From CAADGU01 sp964581605 (lineage in GTDB: Bacteria > Chloroflexota > Anaerolineae > Promineifilales > Promineifilaceae), in the NCBI GenBank assembly GCA_964581605.1, contig CAZOPF010000077.1:1-28655 (forward strand): a stretch of DNA of 28,655 nucleotides. The letters run 5' to 3'. Below the pieces are notes generated by a model. The model saw nothing but the letters and a program-made list of their open reading frames with translations. It ran no database searches and was not told where the DNA came from. This document shows, one piece after another, positions 6,210 through 14,020 of the stretch (positions are counted from its first letter, which is position 1; each line of letters starts with the position of its first letter). The translations under genes were made by a program, and so were the position numbers.

Positions 6210-6763
6210 GGGCCATTGCGTAAATAAGGATGCGGCAATGGATCATCAAAAGTGACCCAGATATAAATGGCTGAACCTGTATCCCCGATTATCCGATTTT
6301 CGTTTTCATCAAATCTTGCCCGTATTCCCCAAGAGCGTTGGATAGTCAGTGGCCCATATCCTTGGATATTTGTTGGGTTCGTGAAGTGATGAGATGGTTT
6401 GCCTAGCTCCGTCTCATCGCCTTGAGTTGTGGCAAATAAGTGCCCCCAACCCTCAGCGATGAAGTATGACGAAATATCTTCAAGGGTATCTTTGGTATAC
6501 CATGCTCAATGCTGACCAATGCTAAATCCAATCATGTATTCGCCGCGAAAATGATGGTAAATGGGAGATGAATTATATGTAGGCTTCTTGGTAGGGATGG
6601 CATTCGGGTAAACTGCCCCAGCTATCTGCTGATGTATCAGGATCAGTCCCAAAGTGCAGACAGAGAGCAGGCTCCCCACCATAATGAACAGAAACGGTTT
6701 GTGCCAGTTATTTCTAGTCGAAACGGCCGTGTCACTGCTATTTGTTAAATTCGGAGCCTTCAT
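6206..6763 (-). pseudogene. Broken gene for a single-TM hypothetical protein (in-frame TGA)
   Basis: The frame from the ATG at 6763 encodes MKAPNLTNSSD, then a membrane segment (PFLFIMVGSLLSVCTLGLILIH) and continues to a TGA at 6506-6508. The same frame then stays open for about 99 more codons (from AWYTKDTLEDISSYFIAEG to YIWVTFDDPLPHPYLRNGP) until the TGA provided by the palindromic element at 6206. The continuous protein-like sequence on both sides of one TGA suggests a nonsense mutation or sequencing error in a roughly 185-codon gene. A GTG 12 codons upstream is an alternative start. The family is not recognised. Stop-codon recoding is unlikely because no other gene here needs it. Confidence 0.6.
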
Positions 6764-6803
6764 GTTCTTTAAAACACGCCAGGAATTGTACGGCTTCACT
6801 GTG

Positions 6804-7024
6804 TCAGGCGTTGAGGAATTCCTCTGGCGTTACATCGGCTTGTTTGAGAATAGCCCGCAATGTGCCCTCTGGCATGTCCCCGGCATGGTTGGGAATTGTT
6901 GTGTACTGATCCGTGTTCGGGTTGTACCAGATTTCGTGGCTGCCCGCCGCCTGCCGGTCAAATGCAAAGCCCAATTTTTTGAGCCGTTTGATGATCTCTC
7001 GATACTTGAAGCCAGCCTGCCCAT
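6804..7024 (-). pseudogene. hicA: HicA-type mRNA interferase toxin, frameshifted near the start
   Basis: From about 7010 down to the TGA at 6804 the frame encodes FKYREIIKRLKKLGFAFD, then GSHEIWYNPNTDQYTTIPNHAGDMPEGTL and ILKQADVTPEEFL, a typical HicA double-stranded-RNA-binding-like fold with the catalytic His in GSHEIW. That frame has a TAG just upstream and no start codon before a Leu codon deep in helix 1. The likely start, the ATG at 7024-7022 that overlaps the hicB stop as TGATG, reads MGRLA and then diverges; shifting one base near 7010 joins it to the HicA frame. It is therefore either inactivated or carries a single-base sequence error. The natural product would be about 73 residues. 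Order is hicB then hicA. Confidence 0.7.
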
Positions 7025-7254
7025 CACGTGCCTACAATTAACGGATAATCGAATGTATCCCGCACGGCCGTCAATTGAACAGGATTATTCCGCTCGTTTT
7101 GGGCTTCCATTAGTTTTCTGGCGACATCACGCGCAATTTCCAACGTTTCAGCGATGGTACGTCCCTGTGCCACCAGGCCTGGAATATCATCAGACGTAGC
7201 CAGATAAACCCCTTCCGGTAATTTTTCAATGTGTAACGTGGCTATCTTTTCCAT
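7024..7254 (-). CDS. hicB: HicB-type antitoxin (short form)
   Basis: 76 residues from the ATG at 7254, chosen over an upstream in-frame ATG at 7275 because GAGG lies 8 nt before it. The sequence MEKIATLHIEKLPEGVYLATSDDIPGLVAQGRTIAETLEIARDVARKLMEAQ matches the partial RNase H-like fold of HicB antitoxins. No DNA-binding C-terminal domain is seen, as in the short HicB class. It would neutralise HicA by covering its active site. Its TGA overlaps the presumed hicA ATG, implying translational coupling. Confidence 0.82.
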   Translation of the reverse strand: MEKIATLHIEKLPEGVYLATSDDIPGLVAQGRTIAETLEIARDVARKLMEAQNERNNPVQLTAVRDTFDYPLIVGT

Positions 7255-7362
7255 TTCAAATTCCTCAGCAGGCAAATACGCAAACAGTGTGCTTGCTCAA
7301 GTGTATACGGTTCATTCTCCACGTGTAAAGAATCAGTTACCCAATTATCCAGCCCTTAATTT

Positions 7363-8172
7363 TTAATCTCTCAGTGCGTTGATCTCATCCCGCACGGCCG
7401 TTGCCGCCGCCCGCGCTTTCTCGGCAAAATCCGGCCCCGCGCCGGCGTAGATGATGCCCCGGCTGGAGTTGATGACGGGGCCGGCGAGGGAGTCAGGGCC
7501 ATGGGTCACGGCCGTTGCCAGATCCCCACCCTGCGCCCCAATACCCGGAACCAAAAAGTTAGCATCCGGGGCCAACTGCCGGGCAACGGCCAACTCCTCC
7601 GGGTAGGTTGCGCCGACCACATATCCTTTGTGCCCGGCCGTAGACCATTGCTGGCTCTGGCGCAGCACGTTCGCCGCCAGCCCTTCGCCCTGCCGCAGGT
7701 CGCCCTGGAAATCAGTGGCGCTGCGGTTAGACGTGCGCGATAGGATATACACCGCCTTGTCCGGGCGGCTGCCAATCATGGCCAGCACCGTTTCTGATCC
7801 CAAATACGGATTCACCGTCACCGCGTCCACGCCCCATTCGTCATACAGCCCGGCCGCCCAGGCCGCCTGGGTATGGCCGATGTCGCCCGTTTTGCAGTCT
7901 ATGATGATGGGGATGTGGCGGGGGATGTAGGCAATGGTGCGTTCCAGGGCGATGATGCCCGCCGCGCCCCATTGCAGGTAAAAGCCCAGATTTGGTTTAT
8001 AGGCGCATACCAGATCGGCCGTGGCGTTAATAATTGCCTTGTTGAAAGGCAGAATCGGCTCGTCCCATTTCAGCCAATCCACCCGCAACTTTTGTGGGTC
8101 AGGGTCCAGCCCCACACACAACCAGGAGTTATTTTGTTCTTGAATCGTTTTGAGTTTTTCTAAATAGGTCAT
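7363..8172 (-). CDS. pyrF: Orotidine 5'-phosphate decarboxylase, subfamily 2
   Basis: 269 residues from the ATG at 8172. The last step of UMP biosynthesis: decarboxylation of OMP to UMP in the cytoplasm. N-terminal SWLCVGLDPDPQKL, PNLGFYLQWG and the catalytic cluster IIIDCKTGDIGHT (D-x-K-x2-D type) are diagnostic, followed by VDAVTVNPYLG, and VPGIGAQGGDL and SSRGIIYAG for phosphate binding. Upstream open codons to 8283 are non-homologous, and a TACAAT -10 box sits 6 nt before this ATG, so the shorter start is preferred and the mRNA is probably leaderless. No other pyrimidine gene is adjacent. The neighbouring HicBA locus is unrelated. Confidence 0.95.
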   Translation of the reverse strand: MTYLEKLKTIQEQNNSWLCVGLDPDPQKLRVDWLKWDEPILPFNKAIINATADLVCAYKPNLGFYLQWGAAGIIALERTIAYIPRHIPIIIDCKTGDIGHTQAAWAAGLYDEWGVDAVTVNPYLGSETVLAMIGSRPDKAVYILSRTSNRSATDFQGDLRQGEGLAANVLRQSQQWSTAGHKGYVVGATYPEELAVARQLAPDANFLVPGIGAQGGDLATAVTHGPDSLAGPVINSSRGIIYAGAGPDFAEKARAAATAVRDEINALRD

Positions 8173-8184
8173 GGGGAAATTGTA
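8173..8184 (-). promoter_or_regulatory. Leaderless-type promoter of pyrF
   Basis: On the minus strand TACAAT (8184-8179) is followed by TTCCCC and then the ATG (8172). With a normal -10 to start distance, transcription would begin at or next to the A of ATG. No Shine-Dalgarno is present. Confidence 0.55.
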
Positions 8185-8692
8185 CCTGATAGAGCAGTGC
8201 CAGACACAGAGCAATAGCCTCCATGCCATTGCTCCATTTCTGGTCTGACCAATCGTTTGTTTAGCACCGTAACGCAAATGCACCTATGTCGCAGACGAGC
8301 ATGGGTGCCCACCATCGTTTTGTAATGGCATACCCGCCATCGGCCGCCCTATGATAAGCCACGATACTACCTGCCAATATGACATTACCCACAATGCTAC
8401 TGGCGGCATCGCCATTGCCGAGGTTATGACTAATGATACTGTTGATATACTCAGCGAGGTCATAAAGTTACATTTTATTGGGTGACAAGTGGCATGTTGT
8501 TAAGTAGTTTGCCATCGGAAAAGGAGCACGATGGGAGTGGACGAGGCCGGCAAATCAATCTACTCCGCCACAATTCACATTGTGCCGCACAGCGAGCAAA
8601 TTGCATAGAGGTAAATGCCATGATTTGATGGTGAGGTCTGCCACATCCGGTAACTTCTTTGTGATAAGGGAGCGGCCGTATCCATTCTGCGC
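8185..8692. other. Divergent intergenic region with a possible gene remnant
   Basis: About 500 bp between pyrF and the next plus-strand gene. On the minus strand 8466-8261 is open for about 68 codons without a proper start (LYDLAEYINSIISHNLGNGD and on to KRWWAPMLVCDIGAFALRC), which could be a decayed gene end. Apart from the flanking -10 boxes nothing else is recognised. Confidence 0.25.
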
Positions 8693-8704
8693 TAAAATAA
8701 CCCC
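8693..8704 (+). promoter_or_regulatory. Leaderless-type promoter of the two-TM protein gene
   Basis: TAAAAT (8693-8698), six bases AACCCC, then ATG at 8705. The same architecture as upstream of pyrF and the WD40 kinase. No convincing -35 hexamer and no Shine-Dalgarno. Confidence 0.5.
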
Positions 8705-9232
8705 ATGCTGACATTGAACATTCCCGGCGTGACGTTGGAAGAAAATACGGAGCGGCTCAAAATTGTGGTTCCCCTCAAACGAAAATGGGTGTACCTGGCT
8801 ATTTACACCATCTTGCTCCTCACCTGGGTAGCGATGGTAGTATATGGCCTCATTTTCACCTGGCAGATGGCCTTTTCTGGGGCACGCTTTGCGTTTGCCT
8901 TTACGGCACTGCTGCTGCTCTTCCTGTTTGTGCTCTACCGGCTGGGGCGCACCATCTGGCGGCAGTGGCAATTTTATGTGGCTGGCCGGGAAATTTTGTT
9001 CCTCTTTGAAGACCATCTGGTCATTCGCCGCCCCGTTTCCCTGTTGGGTATTACCACCGCGTATGATCGGCAATTTATACGGCCGTTCTACTACGACGAC
9101 TCCCAACACAGCCCCGCCTTTGAATATGGCAACCTGTACATTTTGTTTGGCGTGGGCCTGCCCCGCGCTGACGCCGAAGAGTTGGTGGGGTTTTTGAACG
9201 GCCGCTACTTTCCTGATCTTGATGAGGATTAG
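8705..9232 (+). CDS. Two-TM hypothetical membrane protein
   Basis: 175 residues. Two adjacent hydrophobic segments at about 28-51 (VYLAIYTILLLTWVAMVVYG) and 58-79 (FAFAFTALLLLFLFVLY) form a hairpin, leaving a short cytosolic N-terminus and a C-terminal domain of about 90 residues (QFYVAGREILFLFEDHLVIRRP onward) with alternating strands, resembling small PH-like membrane-associated bacterial proteins, though no family is firmly recognised. The stop TAG is followed at once by a GAGATTGG repeat array. The gene precedes the large cyclase protein by 51 bp on the same strand, so they may be co-transcribed; a functional link is unproven. Confidence 0.75.
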   Translation: MLTLNIPGVTLEENTERLKIVVPLKRKWVYLAIYTILLLTWVAMVVYGLIFTWQMAFSGARFAFAFTALLLLFLFVLYRLGRTIWRQWQFYVAGREILFLFEDHLVIRRPVSLLGITTAYDRQFIRPFYYDDSQHSPAFEYGNLYILFGVGLPRADAEELVGFLNGRYFPDLDED

Positions 9233-9275
9233 AGATTAGAGATTGGAGATTATGAATCCTCAATCTCCAATCCCC
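9228..9275. repeat. Inverted GAGATTAGAGATTGG heptad array
   Basis: GATTAGAGATTAGAGATTGGAGATT faces CAATCTCCAATCCCC. It fills the spacer between the two-TM protein gene and the large cyclase gene and holds the stop TAG of the former. Confidence 0.7.
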
Positions 9276-9283
9276 TACTTCCT

Positions 9284-12200
9284 ATGTACCCCGAAGTACC
9301 ATCCCCCTTCACTCCTGAACAGGTACGACGATTAGCGGCATATCTGCCGGTGACGCTGGCAAAACGTGTGTTGGATAGTGGGCTGCCGGAACCGGGTGTC
9401 CCGCGCCAGTTGATGGCCGCCGCTCTCTTTTCCGACATTTCCGGCTTTACGGCCATGTCCGAGGAACTGGCCGCCGATGGGCCGCGCGGCGCGGAAGAAC
9501 TGAACCGCGTCTTGCTGATGACCTTTACGGCCATGATTGACGTGATTCACCAGATGGGTGGGGCGGTCAGCCACTTTTATGGCGACGCCATGTCGGTGTA
9601 TTTCCCGGACGAGGATGGGCTGGCGGCCAACCGCGCCCTGGCCTGCGCCCAGATGATGCAACGGCTGATGCTCACCAGCTTTAACCGCGTGGTGACGAAC
9701 AGGCCGCCAGGCAAACAGCCCTTTTTTGAATTGACCATCAAAATTGGCATGGGGTATGGGCTGTGCCAGGAGTTGGTGGTGGGCGACCTGGCGCATAATC
9801 TGGAATTTGTGCTGACGGGCACGGCCGTAGATGAAGCTGCCGCCGCTGAAAAGAAAGCCAAATCCGGGCAGGTAGTCGCCAGCCGTGCGGTGTTGCGCCA
9901 GGCCGGCCTGCCCGCCGCCGCTGAATTTACACCCGTCCAGGCAGAAGATTGGACGCTGCCTCCGGCTACCCCTATTTTGCGCTGGACGCTCATAGCTCCT
10001 GATGATTATGCCCGGTTAGCGGCCGTGGCCCCCGCCTTTGTCCATCGGGCATTGGTGCGGCGGCTGCTCACCAGCGGCGCGGACAATCTGGCCGAACATC
10101 GCCCCGTCACCAGCCTCTTTGTGCAGTTTGAGCTGGTCGGGGATGAAGATGAGTCGTCGGCCATAGACACGGCCGTAATGGGGCAGCAGTTGCAAGCCTA
10201 CTATGAATGGGCGTGTCACGTGGTGGCGCGATTTGGCGTGGAAAACGGCCGTGTCAACCGCATCCTCACCGGCGACAAGGGCAACCAGCTACACATCATG
10301 TTTGGCGCACCCGTCGCCCCGGATGCACCCGACCAGGCCATGCGCTGTGCCCTGGCTTTGCAGCGTGAAAAGCCCGCCTTCATTGCCCGGCAGCGCATGG
10401 GGCTGGCGGTGGGCAAAGTGTTTGCCGGGCCGGTGGGGTCGGCGGCGCAGCAGGAATACACGGTGGTGGGGGATGTGGTCAACCTGTCGGCGCGGTTGAT
10501 GCAAATTTGCGGCGAGGGGCAGGTTTTTACCGATGGGGCCACGGCCGGGCGGCTGCGCCAATGGTTTGAATTTGAGACGCTGCCGGTGGTGCAGTTGAAA
10601 GGCAAACAGATCGCCATTACGCCCCACGTGCCCATTGGTGAACGGGCGACCGCCACCCAATTGCAGGCATTCATCAATCGCTGGGAACGGCCGTTGGTCG
10701 GACGTGAGGTTGAATTAGCACAACTGCAAACAGCCATGAACCGGGCATTGGCCGGGCAGGGCGGTGTGGTGGCGCTCTCCGGGGCCACCGGCGTGGGTAA
10801 ATCTCGCCTGACGGCCGTCGCCGCCCAGCAATGGCTGGATGCCGGCGGCCTGGGCTTGTTAGGCGTGGCCTATCCACACACGTCGGACACGCCCTACAGC
10901 CTGTGGCGCAGTTTGTGGCAGCCGTTTTTAGGGTTGACGCCGGGCATGGACACGGCCGTGCAAATCACCACCGTCATTGAACACACCCAAACCCTATTGC
11001 CGGATGTGGGTGACGACGTGGGGCTATGGGGCGAAGCGTTGGGGCTGCCCATGCCGCCATCACCCGCGTTGGCGGCGCTGACGGCCGAGGCGCGGCAGGC
11101 ACGCCTGTTTGCGCTGGTGCGGCGCTGCTTCCGGGCGCAGGCGCAGCAGCGCCCCTTGCTGCTGGTGCTGGAAGGGCTGCACTGGGCCGACCAGGCCAGC
11201 CTGGCGCTGCTGGATGACCTGACCATGTATGTGGAAAACGCCCCCATTTTCCTGGTGATCACTTTCCGCGCTGATGCCCATTTGACGCTGGCGACGCTGG
11301 CACGGCCGTGTTGTACTCCGGTGGCGCTGTCAGAATTGGCGGCGCAGCCGGCGCGGCAGTTGTTGAACCAATTGGTTGGCGTGTCTGAGTTACCAGCGGC
11401 GGTGGAACAGCATTTGGGGTTAAGGGACAGGGACGGCCGTGACAGTCCGGTGAACCCCCTCTTTTTGGAAGAAGCGGTACGCATGTTGCAGGGCATTGGC
11501 GTCTTGCGGCAAAACGGCCGTGTGCAGGTGAATGAGGCATTGCTGGCCCAGGTACAGGTGCCAGACACCATTCATGGGCTGCTGCTGGCACGGCTAGACC
11601 GGCTGCCAGTGGCCGAGCGGGATTTGCTGCAAGTGGCCTCAGTGATCGGCCGCCAGTTTGCCGCCGAACCACTGACCATGCTGTCGGCGGAGCCATCGCC
11701 GCAGGTGGTGGTGGAGATGCTGGCAAATTTGTCGGCAGCGGAAATGACGCGGCTGGTAGAAGCAGCCCCGGCCTGGATTTACCTGTTCCAACACGCCATG
11801 ACACACGAGGTGGCGTATGAGAGCCTGCCCTTTGGCCGCCGCCAGATGTTGCACGCGCTGATTGCCGACTGGCTGATTGAGACGCATGAAGACAATTTGC
11901 CGCCCATCTACCCGGCGCTGGCCTACCATTACGGCCGTGCCGCCAACGATGAAAAGGGGCTGGAATATGCCCTGAAAGCGGGCCACGCCGCCCGCGACAT
12001 CTTCGCCAACCAGGAGGCCGTAGACCTGTATTCGCAGGCAGAACGCCATTTGCAGGCATTGGGCGAGGAGGGGTGGTGGGAGACGGCCGTAGACCTCTAC
12101 CTCTCCCGTAGCAACGCGCTCATCCGCCTGGGCAATCTGGATGTTGCCTTTAACGACGCGACACACGCTCTAAGAATTGCGGAACAGCATCAGGTCATCA

Positions 12201-13432
12201 ACGCTCTGGCGCAGTCGTGTAACTTGATGGCTCAGATTCGTTACCGGCAGGGGGATTATGAGGCCGTACTCAGGCTAACCAATCGGGCGATAACGCTCTC
12301 GTCCAAAGAACTACCGGCTGATTTGTTAGCCAGCGCGTATACCTGGGCTGGCTGGGCGGCCAGTTCGCAGATGCATTATGACCTGGCGCTTTCCTATCTG
12401 AATCAGGCTGAACAAATTTGTGTGGCTGAGAACGACAATTTCCGGCTGGCATTGGTCATGGAAGCCGTGAGTTATACCCACTATTTGCGCCAGGAAATGG
12501 AGTTGTCATTGGCGGCGATGCAACGCAGTGTGGCGCTTTCGCGGCAATTTAGTACCCCGATTAACCTGGGAATTGCGTTGAACAACATTGGTTTTGTGCA
12601 GTATATGTTGGGTCGCTACGACGAAGCGGTGCAGACGTTTGATGAAGCGGTGGTTATTGGCCGTGAAAGTGGGCGCAATTTGTTGGTGCCAGCGCTCTCT
12701 AATCGAGCGGCGGCGCTGTGTGGGATGGGCCATTTTTCGGCGGCGCTATTGGATTTTCAAGAAGCTGATGATTTGCTACGCAGTATGAATTACCCCGGTT
12801 TATGGGTGGAAATGCGCCTGTTTTGGGGTTTTGAGTATTATTCTGCGCTGGCCGAATGGGAACAGGCACGCCAGCAGTTTGAACAGGCCAGGCAATGGAT
12901 GGATTTACAGCCGGAAGCGTATGGAGAAGAGCGGGTGCGTTTGCTGCTTGGCCTGGGCCTGGTTGATTTGAGGCAGGGATCATTGCCGGAGGCGCAAACC
13001 TGGCTGCATGATGCTGATTTGCTGATAGCCGAAAGAGGTTTTGCCTGGTGGCAGCCTGTAGTTGCTTATTTTCTAGGATTGTTGTATCTGCAAAACCGGC
13101 AGCAGGTGGAAGCGAAAGCACATTTTGAAAGGGGATTGGCAGCCAGTAACGAGGGTGGTTGCCCTGATTACAAACCGTTGCTGCTGTTGCAATTAGCTCT
13201 GCTGGAGGAGGGCGAGAAGCAGGCGGCCTATCTTGAACAGTGTGTGACGGCCGTGAATAAACGTTCTCGTTTTCTAGATCGACTATGGTGTCTGCGGCAG
13301 GCGGGAACTCTTTTGGCGCGTTACCCGGAGCCGCAACGGCAAGAGTTGGGGCAACGTTGCCTGAATCAGGCGCATGAATTGGAGATTGCCTATCAGTCGC
13401 AGGCAAAAGAAAAACTCAGGCCGTTAGCCTGA
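9284..13432 (+). CDS. Tandem class III cyclase domains, AAA/STAND ATPase and TPR regulator (soluble adenylyl cyclase-like)
   Basis: 1382 residues. Cyclase homology domain 1 is at about 42-210, with metal Asp D51 in ALFSDISGFTAMSEEL and D101 in GDAMSVYFP. Domain 2 is at about 255-450, with TGDKGNQLHIMFGAP and EYTVVGDVVNLSARLM but a degenerate first metal site (TSLFVQFELV). A P-loop NTPase follows: Walker A G500-ATGVGKS507, and LLLVLEGLHWADQASLALLDD as a Walker B-like segment. The C-terminal third (about 880-1370) is helical with TPR-type repeats (for example YDEAVQTFDEAVVIGRESG). This order matches mammalian soluble adenylyl cyclase and related bacterial proteins. Probable role: nucleotide-cyclase or ligand-responsive signalling scaffold in the cytosol; catalytic activity is uncertain because domain 2 is degenerate. 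The gene ends in a bidirectional terminator. Confidence 0.9.
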   Translation: MYPEVPSPFTPEQVRRLAAYLPVTLAKRVLDSGLPEPGVPRQLMAAALFSDISGFTAMSEELAADGPRGAEELNRVLLMTFTAMIDVIHQMGGAVSHFYGDAMSVYFPDEDGLAANRALACAQMMQRLMLTSFNRVVTNRPPGKQPFFELTIKIGMGYGLCQELVVGDLAHNLEFVLTGTAVDEAAAAEKKAKSGQVVASRAVLRQAGLPAAAEFTPVQAEDWTLPPATPILRWTLIAPDDYARLAAVAPAFVHRALVRRLLTSGADNLAEHRPVTSLFVQFELVGDEDESSAIDTAVMGQQLQAYYEWACHVVARFGVENGRVNRILTGDKGNQLHIMFGAPVAPDAPDQAMRCALALQREKPAFIARQRMGLAVGKVFAGPVGSAAQQEYTVVGDVVNLSARLMQICGEGQVFTDGATAGRLRQWFEFETLPVVQLKGKQIAITPHVPIGERATATQLQAFINRWERPLVGREVELAQLQTAMNRALAGQGGVVALSGATGVGKSRLTAVAAQQWLDAGGLGLLGVAYPHTSDTPYSLWRSLWQPFLGLTPGMDTAVQITTVIEHTQTLLPDVGDDVGLWGEALGLPMPPSPALAALTAEARQARLFALVRRCFRAQAQQRPLLLVLEGLHWADQASLALLDDLTMYVENAPIFLVITFRADAHLTLATLARPCCTPVALSELAAQPARQLLNQLVGVSELPAAVEQHLGLRDRDGRDSPVNPLFLEEAVRMLQGIGVLRQNGRVQVNEALLAQVQVPDTIHGLLLARLDRLPVAERDLLQVASVIGRQFAAEPLTMLSAEPSPQVVVEMLANLSAAEMTRLVEAAPAWIYLFQHAMTHEVAYESLPFGRRQMLHALIADWLIETHEDNLPPIYPALAYHYGRAANDEKGLEYALKAGHAARDIFANQEAVDLYSQAERHLQALGEEGWWETAVDLYLSRSNALIRLGNLDVAFNDATHALRIAEQHQVINALAQSCNLMAQIRYRQGDYEAVLRLTNRAITLSSKELPADLLASAYTWAGWAASSQMHYDLALSYLNQAEQICVAENDNFRLALVMEAVSYTHYLRQEMELSLAAMQRSVALSRQFSTPINLGIALNNIGFVQYMLGRYDEAVQTFDEAVVIGRESGRNLLVPALSNRAAALCGMGHFSAALLDFQEADDLLRSMNYPGLWVEMRLFWGFEYYSALAEWEQARQQFEQARQWMDLQPEAYGEERVRLLLGLGLVDLRQGSLPEAQTWLHDADLLIAERGFAWWQPVVAYFLGLLYLQNRQQVEAKAHFERGLAASNEGGCPDYKPLLLLQLALLEEGEKQAAYLEQCVTAVNKRSRFLDRLWCLRQAGTLLARYPEPQRQELGQRCLNQAHELEIAYQSQAKEKLRPLA

Positions 13433-13437
13433 GTTTT
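13411..13437. terminator. Bidirectional intrinsic terminator overlapping the stop codon
   Basis: AAAACTCAGGC (13411-13421), loop CGTTA, GCCTGAGTTTT (13427-13437). The hairpin is flanked by A and T tracts, so it can serve both strands, and the cyclase gene and the small minus-strand gene at 13471 converge on it. The TGA stop (13430-13432) is inside the right arm. Confidence 0.8.
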
Positions 13438-13470
13438 GTAAGAATGCTGATGACGACGAACTGAATGTCG

Positions 13471-13686
13471 TCACCCCATACCAGGTACAAACCCTTTCGT
13501 GGTGCGGTCGCCGAGGCCGCCGGCGAATTCGTCGAAGGTGGCATCGGTGAGGTTGGCCAGGAGTTGGCGCTCTTCGCTGGTGACGGCGTACCCTTTCAGG
13601 GCTTCGTCAGGGTTGCTGAGTAATAGCTGACGATAAGTGGCGTCCTTGACGGCGCGGTCTACAACTTGTTCTAATGCTTCAGACAT
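13471..13686 (-). CDS. NHLP/Os1348-like RiPP precursor-type small protein
   Basis: 71 residues: a helical leader-like part (ALEQVVDRAVKDATYRQLLLSNPDEALKGYAVTSEERQLLANLT) matching the nitrile-hydratase-like leader peptide clan, with the typical L-x-N-P-x-x-A-L and Y-x-x-T-x-E-E-R pattern. A short Gly-rich tail follows (GGLGDRTTKGFVPGMG) that would be the core. Such peptides are precursors of post-translationally modified natural products, but no modification or export gene is nearby, so it may be an orphan with trans-acting enzymes or a non-RiPP family member. A very strong Shine-Dalgarno (AGGAGG, 7 nt before ATG) suggests high expression. It converges with the cyclase gene on a shared terminator. 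Confidence 0.6.
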   Translation of the reverse strand: MSEALEQVVDRAVKDATYRQLLLSNPDEALKGYAVTSEERQLLANLTDATFDEFAGGLGDRTTKGFVPGMG

Positions 13687-13698
13687 AACATCCTCCTA

Positions 13699-13745
13699 TA
13701 AGAAATTATGAATTATGAAGGATGAATTATGAAGGTCATCCTTCG
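13699..13745. repeat. Tandem GAATTATGAAG repeats
   Basis: Three close copies of GAATTATGAAGG-type units lie 13 nt upstream of the small RiPP-like gene start (its 5' side), ending in an inverted AAGGATGA/TCATCCTT pair. They may overlap its promoter. Confidence 0.55.
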
Positions 13746-14020
13746 TGGGGAGCGGCGCTCTCAAGTGAGCGAGTACTCCTGTAAAAACTCTTAAGAATGG
13801 GTTTGGGGAGGCTGGTACTGCTTGCCTGCCACAAGTATGGGTGCTTCACTCTGGTTTGTCAACACGCTGGTTATACGTGGCGGCACGGCCGTAGGTTGCA
13901 CTGTTACCTGGAATTGTCAGCAACGGCCGTGCCCCGTATGCAAATGGCCAAAACTCTGGTAGATTCTGCCAAAATAGGACACGGATTTCGCAACATCCAC
14001 ATTCTATTCCCGGAGGAACC
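13746..14020. other. Intergenic region with ACGGCCGT inverted pair upstream of hutI
   Basis: About 275 bp without a credible gene. Two ACGGCCGT sites extend to an 11-bp inverted repeat, GGCACGGCCGT (13882-13892) and ACGGCCGTGCC (13923-13933), with a 30-nt loop. The hutI Shine-Dalgarno (GGAGG) lies at the right end. An open plus-strand frame from 13797 has no protein-like character. Confidence 0.5.

Noticed and set aside
6506..6508. TGA recoding as Trp or selenocysteine
   Set aside because: Only one gene shows it, other genes stop normally at TGA, and no SECIS-like structure was recognised.
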